A DNA stretch of 64,000 bases from Herbidospora solisilvae. Its GTDB lineage: Bacteria > Actinomycetota > Actinomycetes > Streptosporangiales > Streptosporangiaceae. How positions within the stretch are numbered: the first letter of the stretch is position 1; every line of letters starts with the position of its first letter. Positions 55,417 through 64,000 of the stretch are shown piece after piece. The notes below the pieces were generated by a model. That model saw only the letters and a list, made by a program, of their open reading frames with translations, was not told the DNA's origin and searched no databases. The stretch lies in NCBI RefSeq assembly GCF_009901565.1, contig NZ_WXEW01000010.1, positions 1-64,000 of the forward strand, given 5' to 3'. A program made the translations under genes and the position numbers.

Positions 55417-56352
55417 TTGACGGTGCTGATGAAGAACGAAGCGATGGCCCCCGCCGCGGTTCGCCGCGGCGCCGGCGAGGTCATCCGGGCCTATGTGGCG
55501 CTGACCAAGCCGCGGATCATCGAGCTGCTCCTGATCACCACGCTGCCGGTCATGTTCCTCGCCGCCAAGGGCCTCCCCGATCTGTGGCTCGCGATCAACA
55601 CCATGGTGTTCGGCACCCTGTCGGCGGGCAGCGCCAACGCGCTGAACTGCTACATCGACCGCGACATCGACGAGGTGATGCGCCGCACGCGGCGCCGTCC
55701 GCTGGCCCGCCACCAGGTGTCCCCGAAGGGCGCGCTCACTTTTGGCGTGATTTTGGGCGCGGCTTCCACGCTGGGCCTCGGCCTGACCGTGAACTGGCTG
55801 GCCGCCGCCCTGTCCTTGGGGGCGATCCTCTTCTACGTCCTGGTCTATTCGATGTTCCTGAAGCGGCGCACGTCGCAGAACATCGTCTGGGGCGGCATCG
55901 CCGGGTGCATGCCGGTGCTGATCGGCTGGGCCGGCATCACCGGCGGCATGTCATGGGCGCCGGTCGTGCTGTTCGGCGTGGTGTTCTTCTGGACGCCGCC
56001 GCACACCTGGACCCTCGCCATGCGCTACCGCGAGGACTACGCCGCCGCGAAGGTGCCCATGCTCCCGACGGTGGCCTCGGAGGCCACGGTCGTGACGCAG
56101 GTCATCTGGTACACGTGGGCGACCGTGGCCTGCTCGCTGCTGCTCTGGCCGGTGGCCGGCACCTCGCCGTTCTACCCCGCCGTCGCGGCCGTGCTGGGCG
56201 CCGCGTGCCTGTTCGAGGTGTACGCCCTGCGCCACCGCCTGAAGCAGGGCAAGACCGGCGTGGACCTGCGCCCGATGCGGTTCTTCCACTGGTCGAACAT
56301 CTACCTGGCGCTGCTGTTCCTGGCCGTGGCGATCGACTCCCTGATCGCCTGA
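55417..56352 (+). CDS. ctaB: Protoheme IX farnesyltransferase (heme O synthase)
   Basis: 311 residues from a TTG with GGAAG upstream; ATG 55429 or 55444 are possible. The UbiA-family prenyl-diphosphate motif is [20 protein letters not shown] (N-x-x-x-DxxxD). A second site is [17 protein letters not shown]. About nine membrane helices are present. It adds a farnesyl group to heme b, for cytochrome oxidase. The location next to tkt is conserved in actinobacteria. Confidence 0.95.
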   Translation: MTVLMKNEAMAPAAVRRGAGEVIRAYVALTKPRIIELLLITTLPVMFLAAKGLPDLWLAINTMVFGTLSAGSANALNCYIDRDIDEVMRRTRRRPLARHQVSPKGALTFGVILGAASTLGLGLTVNWLAAALSLGAILFYVLVYSMFLKRRTSQNIVWGGIAGCMPVLIGWAGITGGMSWAPVVLFGVVFFWTPPHTWTLAMRYREDYAAAKVPMLPTVASEATVVTQVIWYTWATVACSLLLWPVAGTSPFYPAVAAVLGAACLFEVYALRHRLKQGKTGVDLRPMRFFHWSNIYLALLFLAVAIDSLIA

Positions 56353-56388
56353 GCGGACAGCGCGTCGAGGTTCCGTTACGCTCACGGA

Positions 56389-57549
56389 ATGGCGAGCCGC
56401 GATCCACGATCGGTGTTGAGGGGGCGCCCGTCCTTCGGGCTCATCATCGGGCTCGTGGTGGCGGGCATCTGCGCGACCGTGTCGTTCTCGTTCGACATCC
56501 TCAACGGCGATCCGGTCGAGTTCTTCATCGCGCTGGCGGCGGCGATCGCGCCCGTCCCGCTGCTGCTGGCGGGGCTTCTGGCGCTCGACCGCATGGAGCC
56601 CGAGCCGCGCAGCAACCTGATCTTCGCGTTCATGTGGGGCGCCGGCATCGCGGTGCTGTTCGCCGGCCTGCTCAACTCGCTCAACCTGATCTACGTCGAG
56701 AACGCGCTGGGCGACCCCGAGGGCGCCCGCGACTACGTCGCCACCTTCGGCGCCCCGCTCGTCGAGGAGTCGATGAAGGGCCTGGTGCTGGTCGGGCTGC
56801 TGCGCTACCGGCGGCAGGAGCTCGACGGCCCGACCGACGGCATCATCTACGCCAGCATGGTCGGCCTGGGCTTCGCGATGTCCGAGAACGTCAGCTACTA
56901 CCTGGCGGCGCTGACCGAGAACGGCCCCGAGGGCCTGGCCGCCACGGTGGTGCTGCGCGGGGTGCTCTCGCCGCTGGCCCACCCGCTGTTCACCTCGCTG
57001 ATCGGGATCGCGGTGGCCTACGCCGCCCAGCCGCAGAACCGGGGCGCGCGCGGCGTGTGGATGGTGATCCTCGGCTGGATCGGCGCGATGATCCTCCACG
57101 GCCTCTGGAACGGGTTCGCCTCGTTCGCGGGCTTCAACGGGCTGATCGTGGCCTACCTGATCCTGATGGCGCTGCTGTTCGTGGAGTTGTGGGTCATCGT
57201 GCGCGACCGCAAGCGCGTGGTCGGCATGATCCAGCACTACCTGCCGCCCTATGAGCGCACCGGGCTGATCACCGCCGCCGACATCGTCATGCTCTCGTCG
57301 CTGAAGCACCGGCGCGAGGCCCGCAAGTGGGCCCGGCAGCACGGCGGGCGGCCCGGCCAGCAGGCGATGAGCGACTACCAGCTCGCCGCGACCGAGCTCG
57401 GCCTGCTCCACGAGCGCGCGGTGCGCGGCGGGGTCTCCGAGGACGACTTCCTGACCACCCAGCGGTCGCTGGCCGACCTGATGGCCCATTCGCGCGGCAT
57501 GTTCCCGGTGCCGCCGCAGCAGGTCACCGTTCCGCCGCCCTGGGCGTGA
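56389..57549 (+). CDS. PrsW-family intramembrane metalloprotease
   Basis: 386 residues, ATG with no strong ribosome site. Eight or so membrane helices. Catalytic motifs: EES in APLVEESMKGLVLVG, LGFAMSENVSYYL, SPLAHPLFTS with the first histidine, and MILHGLWNGFA with the second. A cytosolic tail of about 100 residues follows. PrsW in Bacillus cuts an anti-sigma factor; the substrate here is unknown. Confidence 0.9.
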   Translation: MASRDPRSVLRGRPSFGLIIGLVVAGICATVSFSFDILNGDPVEFFIALAAAIAPVPLLLAGLLALDRMEPEPRSNLIFAFMWGAGIAVLFAGLLNSLNLIYVENALGDPEGARDYVATFGAPLVEESMKGLVLVGLLRYRRQELDGPTDGIIYASMVGLGFAMSENVSYYLAALTENGPEGLAATVVLRGVLSPLAHPLFTSLIGIAVAYAAQPQNRGARGVWMVILGWIGAMILHGLWNGFASFAGFNGLIVAYLILMALLFVELWVIVRDRKRVVGMIQHYLPPYERTGLITAADIVMLSSLKHRREARKWARQHGGRPGQQAMSDYQLAATELGLLHERAVRGGVSEDDFLTTQRSLADLMAHSRGMFPVPPQQVTVPPPWA

Positions 57550-57585
57550 AATCTTCCTGTCAAGAGGGCTTCCGGTGACAGGTTC

Positions 57586-57600
57586 ACATGGATTCCATGT
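57586..57600. promoter_or_regulatory. Short inverted repeat upstream of the M14 gene
   Basis: ACATGG-ATT-CCATGT is a perfect dyad. It lies before an A/T-rich stretch (57601-57655) that likely holds the promoter. A second dyad, CCTGTCA (57556-57562) with TGACAGG (57576-57582), may be the end of the prsW transcript. Confidence 0.4.
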
Positions 57601-57681
57601 CGCCTCAGTTACAAATCTTGTGTTATTTCACATTTGATCACTACCAATGAGGGCACGCACTCTGATCACGGAGGTTCTCTG

Positions 57682-60285
57682 TTGCGTGCCCCCACCGCCC
57701 TCCTGAGCCTCGCCGTCGCGGCCACGCTCCTGGTTCCGACGGGTTCGGCCCTCGCCGAGCCGACCCCGCCGCCCGGGGTGACGACCCGCGACTTCGGCAA
57801 CGGTCCCGAGCGCAACGAGGAGGCCGCCGGCGTCGCCGACCCGGCCGCCGCCACGTTACGCGCCCTGGCGGGCGACACGACCCCCGCGGCCGCCGCCGAG
57901 CGGCTCAAGCACTTCCCGTTCTTCCGCGACTTCAAGGACAAGGAGCGCGGCTACCCCCGCCAGACCCGCCTGCCGGTTCCCGCCGAGAACCCGGCCGACG
58001 CGTCCATCAAGCTGGGCCTGACCCCCTACCACGCCATCGCCGGGAAGCTGAACGCCCTCCAGGCCCGCAGCAACCGCGTCAGCGTCGAGGTCATCGCCCG
58101 GTCCCACCAGGGCCGCGACCTCTACCTCGTGACGGTCACCGCGCCCGAGAGCAAGCAGCAGGCCCGCGAGCAGGACGCCATCCGCGACCGGATCGAGAAC
58201 GACTCGGCCAAGGCCGCCAAGGACCGCAAGCTGCCCGGCAGGTACAAGGCGCCGGTCTTCGTCAACAACAACATCCACGGCAACGAGTGGGAGGGCACCG
58301 ACGCCGCCCTGCGCGTGATCGAGGAGCTGGCCCTCAGCGACGACAAGAAGATCGCCGACCTGCTGAACCGCACCCGGCTCTACTTCAACGTCACCGCCAA
58401 CCCCGACGGCCGGTTCGGCAACACCCGCGCCAACGGCGCCGGCTTCGACATGAACCGCGACTTCATCACCGCCTCGCAGCCCGAGGTCCAGGCGATGCGC
58501 CAGGTCATGATCGACACCCAGCCGGTCGCCATGATCGACCTGCACGGCTACGTCAACGGCACGCTGATCGAGCCGACGACCCCGCCGCACGGCGCCAACT
58601 ACGAGTACGACCTGTTCATCAAGAACACCTACGCCAACGGCCTGGCCATGGAGCAGGCGGTGCTGGGCCTCGGCTACACGCCCGAGAAGGACGGCGTGAA
58701 CCCGCCGACCATCCCGTTCCGCGACGACGCCGAGGGCTGGGACGACTGGCCCCCGATCTTCACCCCGCAGTACGCCCCCTTCCAGGGCGCGGTGGCCTCG
58801 CACACCATCGAGTTCCCGATGCGGGTCAACAACGCCGACTACAACAACCTCCCGGTGGAGGAGCTGCGGCGGCGCTCGGCCATCAACACGGACATCGCGG
58901 CGGCGGTGATGCGGGCGACGTACACCTTCGTGCAGGACCGCCACGACCAGCTCATCGCCGACCAGATCGAGATGTTCCGCCGGGGCGCCGCCGGTGAGGC
59001 CTCCAAGCAGGTGCCGCTGGGCATCGTGCCCGGCTTCGGCCCCGAGGACGTCTACAACACCACCTTCCCGCGCGCCTACGTGATCCCGGCGGGCGACCGG
59101 CAGCGCTCGGCCACCGCCGCCGCGCGCCTGGTCGACCACCTGATCGCCAACGACGTGCGGGTCGAGCGGGCCAAGCGGGCCTTCACGGTCGACGGCACGC
59201 GGTACGCCGAGGGCTCCTACGTCGTCGACATGCACCAGCCCAAGCGCGGCATCGCCAACGTGATGCTGGAGCCCGGCGCCGACATCACCCCGCGCGTCGA
59301 CTCCATGTACGACATCTCCGGCTGGAGCCACGCCCTGCTCTGGGGCGCGACCGTCGACTCGGTGAGCGCGCTGCGGGCCGACACCAAGACCGTGGACGGC
59401 GCCGACCTCGACGGCTCCGTGCCGTGGACGACCCGTCCGCTCTCGCTCAGGGTCACCGACGGCCGCGAGATCCAGGCCCTGAACGAGCTGATCGGCCAGG
59501 GCGTCCAGGTCACCTGGGCGGAGAACGGCACCGCCGTGATCCCCGCCTCGGCCCGCCGCCAGGCCGAGGGCCTCGCCCGCAAGTACGGCGTCACCTTCGG
59601 CGTCGCCGACCAGGCCGCCGGGGCCAAACTCGGCCAGGTCCGGGTGGCGGCCGCGGTCTCGGCCGACGAGCTGTTCACCCTGCGTGAGCTGGGCTTCCAG
59701 GTCACGCCGGTGTCGACGGCCGTGCTGAACGCCGGGTTCGACTGGAGCACCACCGACGTGCTCCTCGTCTCCAGCGGCCTCAACTACGCCCAGCTCAACG
59801 CCGGGGCCAGGGCCGCGCTCGACGCCTACCTGACGACGGGCGGCCTGGTCACCCGCGGCAGCACCGGCGCGACCTTCAACGGCGCGGCCGGCCTGCTCAC
59901 CGTCACCCCGGTCGCCGGTCGCAGCGACGCCAACGGCGTGGTGAAGGTGACCTCGCCGGGCGGCCCGGTCGGCGGCGACGCCCCGGCCAACTCGTTCGTC
60001 TACTCGCCGCGCTGGTTCACCGGCCTCGGCCCGGAGGTCCGCGTCGAGCAGGCCTACGCGACCGACGGCCCGCTGGTCAGCGGCCACTGGCGGCCCAACG
60101 CCAACGGCAGCGGCGGCCAGGACGCGGCCCGTGGCCAGGCGGCCGTGGTGAGCGGCCGGGACGAGCGCGGCGCGGCCGTGGTCATGTTCGGCACCGAGCC
60201 GATGTTCCGCAACCACCCCAAGGGCCTGTTCGCCCAGGTGGCCAAGGCGGTGTACTGGTCGTCCTCCGCGGCCGACGTGAAGTGA
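57682..60285 (+). CDS. Secreted M14-family zinc carboxypeptidase-like protein
   Basis: 867 residues from TTG 57682, chosen for GGAGG 7 bases upstream and because the protein then starts with a Sec signal (TALLSLAVAATLLVPTGSAL, cut near ALAEP). The M14 domain spans about 80-450: zinc site NIHGNEWEG (HxxE), NPDGRFGN, DLHGYVNG with the third ligand, and SHTIEFPM with the catalytic glutamate. The C-terminal region (about 670-860) resembles a class I amidotransferase-like fold (DVLLVSSGLNYAQL) without its cysteine. Probably degrades peptides outside the cell. Confidence 0.88.
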   Translation: MRAPTALLSLAVAATLLVPTGSALAEPTPPPGVTTRDFGNGPERNEEAAGVADPAAATLRALAGDTTPAAAAERLKHFPFFRDFKDKERGYPRQTRLPVPAENPADASIKLGLTPYHAIAGKLNALQARSNRVSVEVIARSHQGRDLYLVTVTAPESKQQAREQDAIRDRIENDSAKAAKDRKLPGRYKAPVFVNNNIHGNEWEGTDAALRVIEELALSDDKKIADLLNRTRLYFNVTANPDGRFGNTRANGAGFDMNRDFITASQPEVQAMRQVMIDTQPVAMIDLHGYVNGTLIEPTTPPHGANYEYDLFIKNTYANGLAMEQAVLGLGYTPEKDGVNPPTIPFRDDAEGWDDWPPIFTPQYAPFQGAVASHTIEFPMRVNNADYNNLPVEELRRRSAINTDIAAAVMRATYTFVQDRHDQLIADQIEMFRRGAAGEASKQVPLGIVPGFGPEDVYNTTFPRAYVIPAGDRQRSATAAARLVDHLIANDVRVERAKRAFTVDGTRYAEGSYVVDMHQPKRGIANVMLEPGADITPRVDSMYDISGWSHALLWGATVDSVSALRADTKTVDGADLDGSVPWTTRPLSLRVTDGREIQALNELIGQGVQVTWAENGTAVIPASARRQAEGLARKYGVTFGVADQAAGAKLGQVRVAAAVSADELFTLRELGFQVTPVSTAVLNAGFDWSTTDVLLVSSGLNYAQLNAGARAALDAYLTTGGLVTRGSTGATFNGAAGLLTVTPVAGRSDANGVVKVTSPGGPVGGDAPANSFVYSPRWFTGLGPEVRVEQAYATDGPLVSGHWRPNANGSGGQDAARGQAAVVSGRDERGAAVVMFGTEPMFRNHPKGLFAQVAKAVYWSSSAADVK

Positions 60286-60300
60286 TGGGTTGATCGACCT

Positions 60301-60332
60301 GAGGCCGGGGCTTCTTCGGAGGTCCCGGCCTT
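60301..60332. terminator. Hairpin between convergent M14 and propeller-like genes
   Basis: AGGCCGGG (60302-60309) and CCCGGCCT (60324-60331) form an 8-bp stem with a 14-base loop; it touches the stop of the minus-strand gene. Confidence 0.6.
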
Positions 60333-62256
60333 ACTCGTTCCGGTTGATCGAAACCTGCTGCGATATGGTCTCGACGCCGTCGGGCAGCGTGAGACGGTGC
60401 CCGTCGTAGTTGGGGCGGCAATCGACGTCGGCCTGCCGGTTCTCGGTGAGCTTGGCCGAACCGGCCTCATCGGCACTGACGATCATGAGGGTACGGGGGC
60501 GGGGGCCCGGCTTCTTCCGCGAGCAGTGGGCCTGGACGAGTTCAGGGCGAGTCCCTGAGCCGGAGAGCTTGACCTTGGCGAAGTAGACCTGCCGAGGGAC
60601 GTCCGCACTCGGCTCCAGCCTGAGGATCAGCCAGAGATCCCGACCGGCGGGCGGCTGTACCCGCACGTCCACACAGACCCACATGTCGTCGCCCACGCCC
60701 GGCAGCCCGTCGGTGGCCGCGACACTGTCGATGACCGCGACGCCCAGCCCTCGGTCGGCCAGGGCGTCGGAGCCGCTGCGGTCCCCCTCCCGACGGTCCT
60801 CCGCGGAATGAGGGCAACGGTCAGGAGCGTTCGCCGGGCCGCCGCCGGGTTCCGGGCCGTCAGTGGGCTCCGGTGCGCCGCTCGGTTCCGGGCCATCAGT
60901 GGGTTCCGGATCGTCGCTGGATGGTGGGTCGTCGCTCGGGGCTGCACCGTCTGGTCCTCCACCCGTTTCGGGGCTGCGGGTGGCCGAAGGGGACTCGTTC
61001 ACCTCAGGCGCCGCATCGGGCGGGGCCGTCGAAGACGGGGTCCCCTGCGAGGGCGTGGCTTGGGTCTTCGAAGGTCGCGGGCTCGGTTTGGGCGACTCGG
61101 AGCTGACGCGGACCGACGGTGCGGGTGTCGGGGATTCCTCCTGAGGAGATGGCTTCGGCGTCCTGGTGACAGGCGGCGGCTCGGAGGAGGAGGTCGTCGG
61201 TGGCGCCGGTTCCGGTGCGGCGTACTTGGTGATGGTGGTGAACTCGCCGTCGGCGCGGAGAACCCCGGCTGACGGACCATCGGGATCGTTGACGAAGATC
61301 ATTCCGTCGTGCGCGAAGATCTCGGTGTAACCCTCGGACCCGGCGATCCGGCCGGTCACCGTCGCGGCATGCGGATCGACGATGACGATCCGGCCTGCCC
61401 CGTCGAGCGCCGCCACCCGGCCGCCGGCCTCGGCGACGCCACCGGCGAACACTGACCCCGGCTCGGGCCGGACGGCCTGGCAGTTCTCCTCGCCGATGGC
61501 GCAGATATGGAGGGCGTCCTGGACGATGACATACACGAGCCCGGTTTCGCTGCCGCCCGTCACGGCGATCTCGCGGGCGTCCGCGCTTGGGCTCAGGCGC
61601 ATGGAGCTCGGCTCTCCCCGGCCGTCGGCGGGCGGCACCAGCAGCCGACCTGCCTCGGGGTCGGCGATGACGAGACGCCCGGCGTTCGCGGCCAGGACGG
61701 CCGATGCCGAGACGCTGATCGGCCGTGGCGCGGACAAGCCCCCCTCTGCACTCCATGAGCTCAGCCCTGCCGCCGACAAGTGCCAGAGGGCCGACCCGTC
61801 AGGCCCGGCAGTCCACTGTCCCGCTGAACCGTCAGGGCCGGGAAGCGGGGCGAGGGTGCGCCGGTCATACCGGAGAACCCCGCCTTCGCGGACGGCCAGC
61901 ACCTCGTTTTCTGCGAGCACCAGGCGGGAGACCGCGCCCGGACGAGGGCCGGTGGCCGCCTCGGCGCGGTCGGCCTCGACCTTCACTACCGTGCCGTCTC
62001 CGGCCAGGATGTATCCGGTCGTCCCGATCTGCGCGGCCGCGCCCAGCGGCCCGCCGCCCGGGACGGGCACACCGGTCACCACCCCCGCTGAGACGCCGTC
62101 GACCAGCGTGAGCTGACCTATCGGCCGGGAGGTCAGCCACGCCAGGCCGGTGGGCATCGGAAGCCGCCCGGCGGCATATCCGGAGTCGAGCCCGAGCAGG
62201 ATGACGGCCGCGAGCACTGCGAGGCCGCAGGCGGTGGCCGTGGCTTTTCTTCGCAT
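60331..62256 (-). CDS. Exported propeller-like protein with Pro/Ser/Glu-rich stalk
   Basis: 641 residues, ATG start. A single N-terminal membrane segment (about 7-24, TACGLAVLAAVILLGLDS) is followed by a region (about 40-345) of short beta-type units such as VLRYDRRTLAPLPG and RIVIVDPHAATVTG. These resemble a seven-bladed propeller. Residues about 350-475 are a P/S/T/E-rich stalk with repeats of DGPEP. A C-terminal domain (about 480-641) contains four spaced cysteines (CPHSAED, WVCVDV, AHCSRKK, VDCRPN). The gene diverges from moxR-DUF58. I do not recognise the family. Confidence 0.68.
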   Translation of the reverse strand: MRRKATATACGLAVLAAVILLGLDSGYAAGRLPMPTGLAWLTSRPIGQLTLVDGVSAGVVTGVPVPGGGPLGAAAQIGTTGYILAGDGTVVKVEADRAEAATGPRPGAVSRLVLAENEVLAVREGGVLRYDRRTLAPLPGPDGSAGQWTAGPDGSALWHLSAAGLSSWSAEGGLSAPRPISVSASAVLAANAGRLVIADPEAGRLLVPPADGRGEPSSMRLSPSADAREIAVTGGSETGLVYVIVQDALHICAIGEENCQAVRPEPGSVFAGGVAEAGGRVAALDGAGRIVIVDPHAATVTGRIAGSEGYTEIFAHDGMIFVNDPDGPSAGVLRADGEFTTITKYAAPEPAPPTTSSSEPPPVTRTPKPSPQEESPTPAPSVRVSSESPKPSPRPSKTQATPSQGTPSSTAPPDAAPEVNESPSATRSPETGGGPDGAAPSDDPPSSDDPEPTDGPEPSGAPEPTDGPEPGGGPANAPDRCPHSAEDRREGDRSGSDALADRGLGVAVIDSVAATDGLPGVGDDMWVCVDVRVQPPAGRDLWLILRLEPSADVPRQVYFAKVKLSGSGTRPELVQAHCSRKKPGPRPRTLMIVSADEAGSAKLTENRQADVDCRPNYDGHRLTLPDGVETISQQVSINRNE

Positions 62257-62381
62257 GGTGTCGGTGCCCGATCAATTGGCGTCTCCGAGATTCTAGTCCG
62301 TTATTCACTGACCGCGAAGTGAGGAGCCGGTCACCTCTGTCGGTAATTGCACCGATGAGGAGCAGAGCGTATAAACGGGCG

Positions 62382-63347
62382 ATGGCCGAGAATGATGAAT
62401 ACGGATTCCAGGAGCGATTCCAAAGAGTCGCCGATAATATTGGAGGGGTTGTCGTCGGCGCCGACGAGGAGATCCGGCTCGCCCTCATCTGCCTGTTCTC
62501 CTCCGGTCATCTGCTCCTAGAAGGCCCGCCGGGCGTCGCCAAGACGACGCTGGCCAAGGCAATCGCCCGGTCGCTGTCGGGCCTGTCGGTCCGCCGGATC
62601 CAGTTCACCCCCGACCTACTGCCTAGTGACATCGTCGGCGTCCCCATTTACCATCCCGAACTGGGCGACTTCCGTTTCCACCCGGGGGCGGTCTTCGCCA
62701 ACGTCGTGATCGGCGACGAGATCAATCGCGCCTCGCCCCGGGCCCAGGCCGCCCTCCTCGAACCGATGGCCGAGCGCCAGGTGACCGTTGACGGCGTGAC
62801 GCACGTCCTGCCCGACCCGTTCTTCTGCGTGGCGACCCGCAACCCGGCCGAGTACCTGGGCACCTACGGGCTTCCCGAGGCGCAACTCGACCGGTTCCAG
62901 ATGCGCCTGCGCATCGGCTTTCCCCATCAGCACCATGAGATCGCGATCATCGAGGGCGGGCTCTCGGACAACGTGCCAGAACGCCTCGAAGCGGTCCTCT
63001 CGCGCGAAGAGGCCCTCGCCATGATCGACGTCGCGGCCCGGACCTACGTCGAGCCTTCCATCCTGGGCTTCGTCGCCTCCCTCGCCGCGGGCACCCGGCG
63101 CGATCGCGACGTGCGTCTCGGGGTCAGCCCGCGCGCGGCGATCGCCCTGGCAACGGCCGCGCGGGCGGCGGCCCGGGCGGCGGGGCGCGCCTATGTCACG
63201 GGCGACGACGTCAAGCGGCTGGTCGTGCCCGTGTTCGCCCACCGGCTGGCGCTGTCTTCGGAGGCGCTGCAACGGGGGAGGTCGGCCGAGCAGGTCCTGG
63301 CGCGCGTGATTGAGTCGGTGGACGCCCCCGAAGGCAGAGCCGCGTGA
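62382..63347 (+). CDS. MoxR-family AAA+ ATPase
   Basis: 321 residues from ATG 62382; ATG 62355 and GTG 62319 are in frame, and none has a clear ribosome site. Walker A EGPPGVAKTTLAKAIARS, Walker B VVIGDEINRA, sensor 1 FCVATRNPAEYLGTYGL, and the MoxR helix-2 insert are visible. The family assists assembly or activation of partner complexes, usually with VWA and DUF58 proteins. The stop overlaps the DUF58 gene (GTGA). Confidence 0.93.
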   Translation: MAENDEYGFQERFQRVADNIGGVVVGADEEIRLALICLFSSGHLLLEGPPGVAKTTLAKAIARSLSGLSVRRIQFTPDLLPSDIVGVPIYHPELGDFRFHPGAVFANVVIGDEINRASPRAQAALLEPMAERQVTVDGVTHVLPDPFFCVATRNPAEYLGTYGLPEAQLDRFQMRLRIGFPHQHHEIAIIEGGLSDNVPERLEAVLSREEALAMIDVAARTYVEPSILGFVASLAAGTRRDRDVRLGVSPRAAIALATAARAAARAAGRAYVTGDDVKRLVVPVFAHRLALSSEALQRGRSAEQVLARVIESVDAPEGRAA

Positions 63348-64000
63348 CCCGAACCGGCAAGGCCGTGCTCCTGCTGGCCGTCATCTGCCTCGCCGCCGGT
63401 CTCCTGGCGGACTACCCCGAGATGGTCGCCACCGGGACCACGCTGGCGCTGCTCGTGGCGGCCGCGCTGCCGTGGGCGGCGGCGCCGCCGCACCTGTCGG
63501 CGGAGATCCGGTTGAGCCCGTCGATCACCTCGGCGGGTGGGACGGCCGAAGTCACGCTCGTCTTGCGCGGCGCGGTCCGGGTGCGGGAGCTCGGCCTGAA
63601 CGACCTCGCGCTCGCGGTGCCGAAGTCGCGGCCCGGCGAGACCGTGGAGATCAGTGTCGTCCTGAACGACCTGCCCAGAGGCAGGCACCTGATCGGCCCG
63701 GTTCGGGTGGCCGGAGCCGACCCCCTCCGGCTGGTCGAGCGAAGCGCCGTGTACGGCACCGCGCAGATCCTCCACGTCCATCCGTACATCTGGCCGGTGC
63801 CCCCGCTCCGGGTGCCCTTCAGTCCCGACGACGACGGCGAAGCCTCTCCCTACGCGCTTCGAGGTGGCGTCATTTTCAAGGAACTGCGCCCCTACGTGGC
63901 GGGAGACGACCGCCGGCTGATCCACTGGAAGTCCTCGGCGCGTCACCGGGAACTCATGGTGCGCGAGAGCGTGATCTTCGACCGCGCCGACCACGTCGTC
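63344..64000 (+). CDS. DUF58 protein, partial (runs off the window)
   Basis: The GTG overlaps the moxR stop; 219 codons are visible with no stop. Two N-terminal hydrophobic segments (about 5-50) precede an extracytoplasmic domain. The DUF58 signature is present near residues 180-205: FKELRPYVAGDDRRLIHWK with SSARHRELMVRE (E-x-R-x-Y-x-x-GD-x-R-x-I-x-W-x-x-SAR). DUF58 proteins are usually encoded next to MoxR and a transglutaminase; the next gene lies beyond the window. Confidence 0.9.
   Translation, partial: MTRTGKAVLLLAVICLAAGLLADYPEMVATGTTLALLVAAALPWAAAPPHLSAEIRLSPSITSAGGTAEVTLVLRGAVRVRELGLNDLALAVPKSRPGETVEISVVLNDLPRGRHLIGPVRVAGADPLRLVERSAVYGTAQILHVHPYIWPVPPLRVPFSPDDDGEASPYALRGGVIFKELRPYVAGDDRRLIHWKSSARHRELMVRESVIFDRADHVV

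Overview
The window is high-GC actinobacterial chromosome. Third codon positions are almost always G or C, and GTG and TTG starts are common. Marker genes include WhiA, RbpA, OpcA, SteA/SteB, a mycothiol-type maleylpyruvate isomerase-fold protein, actinobacterial-style CtaB and TlyA-NadK-RecN. The gene order and the A/R/S-rich accessory proteins fit a filamentous actinomycete, most likely Streptosporangiaceae-like. That placement is inference; no similarity search was run.

Layout. 1-160: 3' end of an rrn operon (5S rRNA and hairpin). 344-7367: a long R/D/G-repeat protein with a TPR-like domain, a metallo-beta-lactamase (MBL) hydrolase, a small SSB, DUF1015, a TPR protein and a HAD phosphatase. 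7368-8718: a gene-poor stretch with eroded sequence and a tandem duplication. 8719-14430: SCP2-like protein, a phasin/histone-H1-like protein, a small protein, then tlyA-nadK-recN. 14941-20581: a tight envelope operon of steA, steB, a MraY/WecA-like protein, murJ and a GT4 glycosyltransferase. 20684-21816: a yybP-ykoY (manganese) riboswitch in front of a TerC-family gene. 21945-23724: psd-pssA phospholipid genes. 23726-25070: a hydroxyacylglutathione-hydrolase-like protein and a maleylpyruvate-isomerase-like protein. 25219-31905: uvrA, a Tat lipoprotein Rieske protein, a membrane protein and uvrC. 31902-34768: rapZ-yvcK-whiA. 34936-38660: gap-pgk-tpiA, secG, rbpA. 38710-46784: accessory metabolism and regulation (amidohydrolase, FAD oxidase, ACT-GNAT, double Clp_N protein, GNAT, quinone oxidoreductase, intradiol dioxygenase). 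46976-55172 (minus strand): the pentose phosphate cluster tkt-tal-pgi-zwf-opcA-pgl. 55417-57549: ctaB and a PrsW-type protease. 57682-60285: a secreted M14 carboxypeptidase-like protein. 60331-64000: a propeller-like exported protein divergent from moxR and a DUF58 gene cut by the window end.

How the genes work together. The two carbon blocks cover lower glycolysis (gap-pgk-tpiA) and the whole oxidative and non-oxidative pentose phosphate pathway. A DasR-like palindrome overlaps the putative gap promoter. The steAB-MraY/WecA-like-murJ-GT4 block looks like a lipid-linked glycan handling module tied to septal peptidoglycan hydrolysis; it is the best candidate for an under-described system. No IS element, prophage, CRISPR array or tRNA gene was found. 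Many junctions are 4-bp ATGA/GTGA/TTGA overlaps, implying translational coupling.
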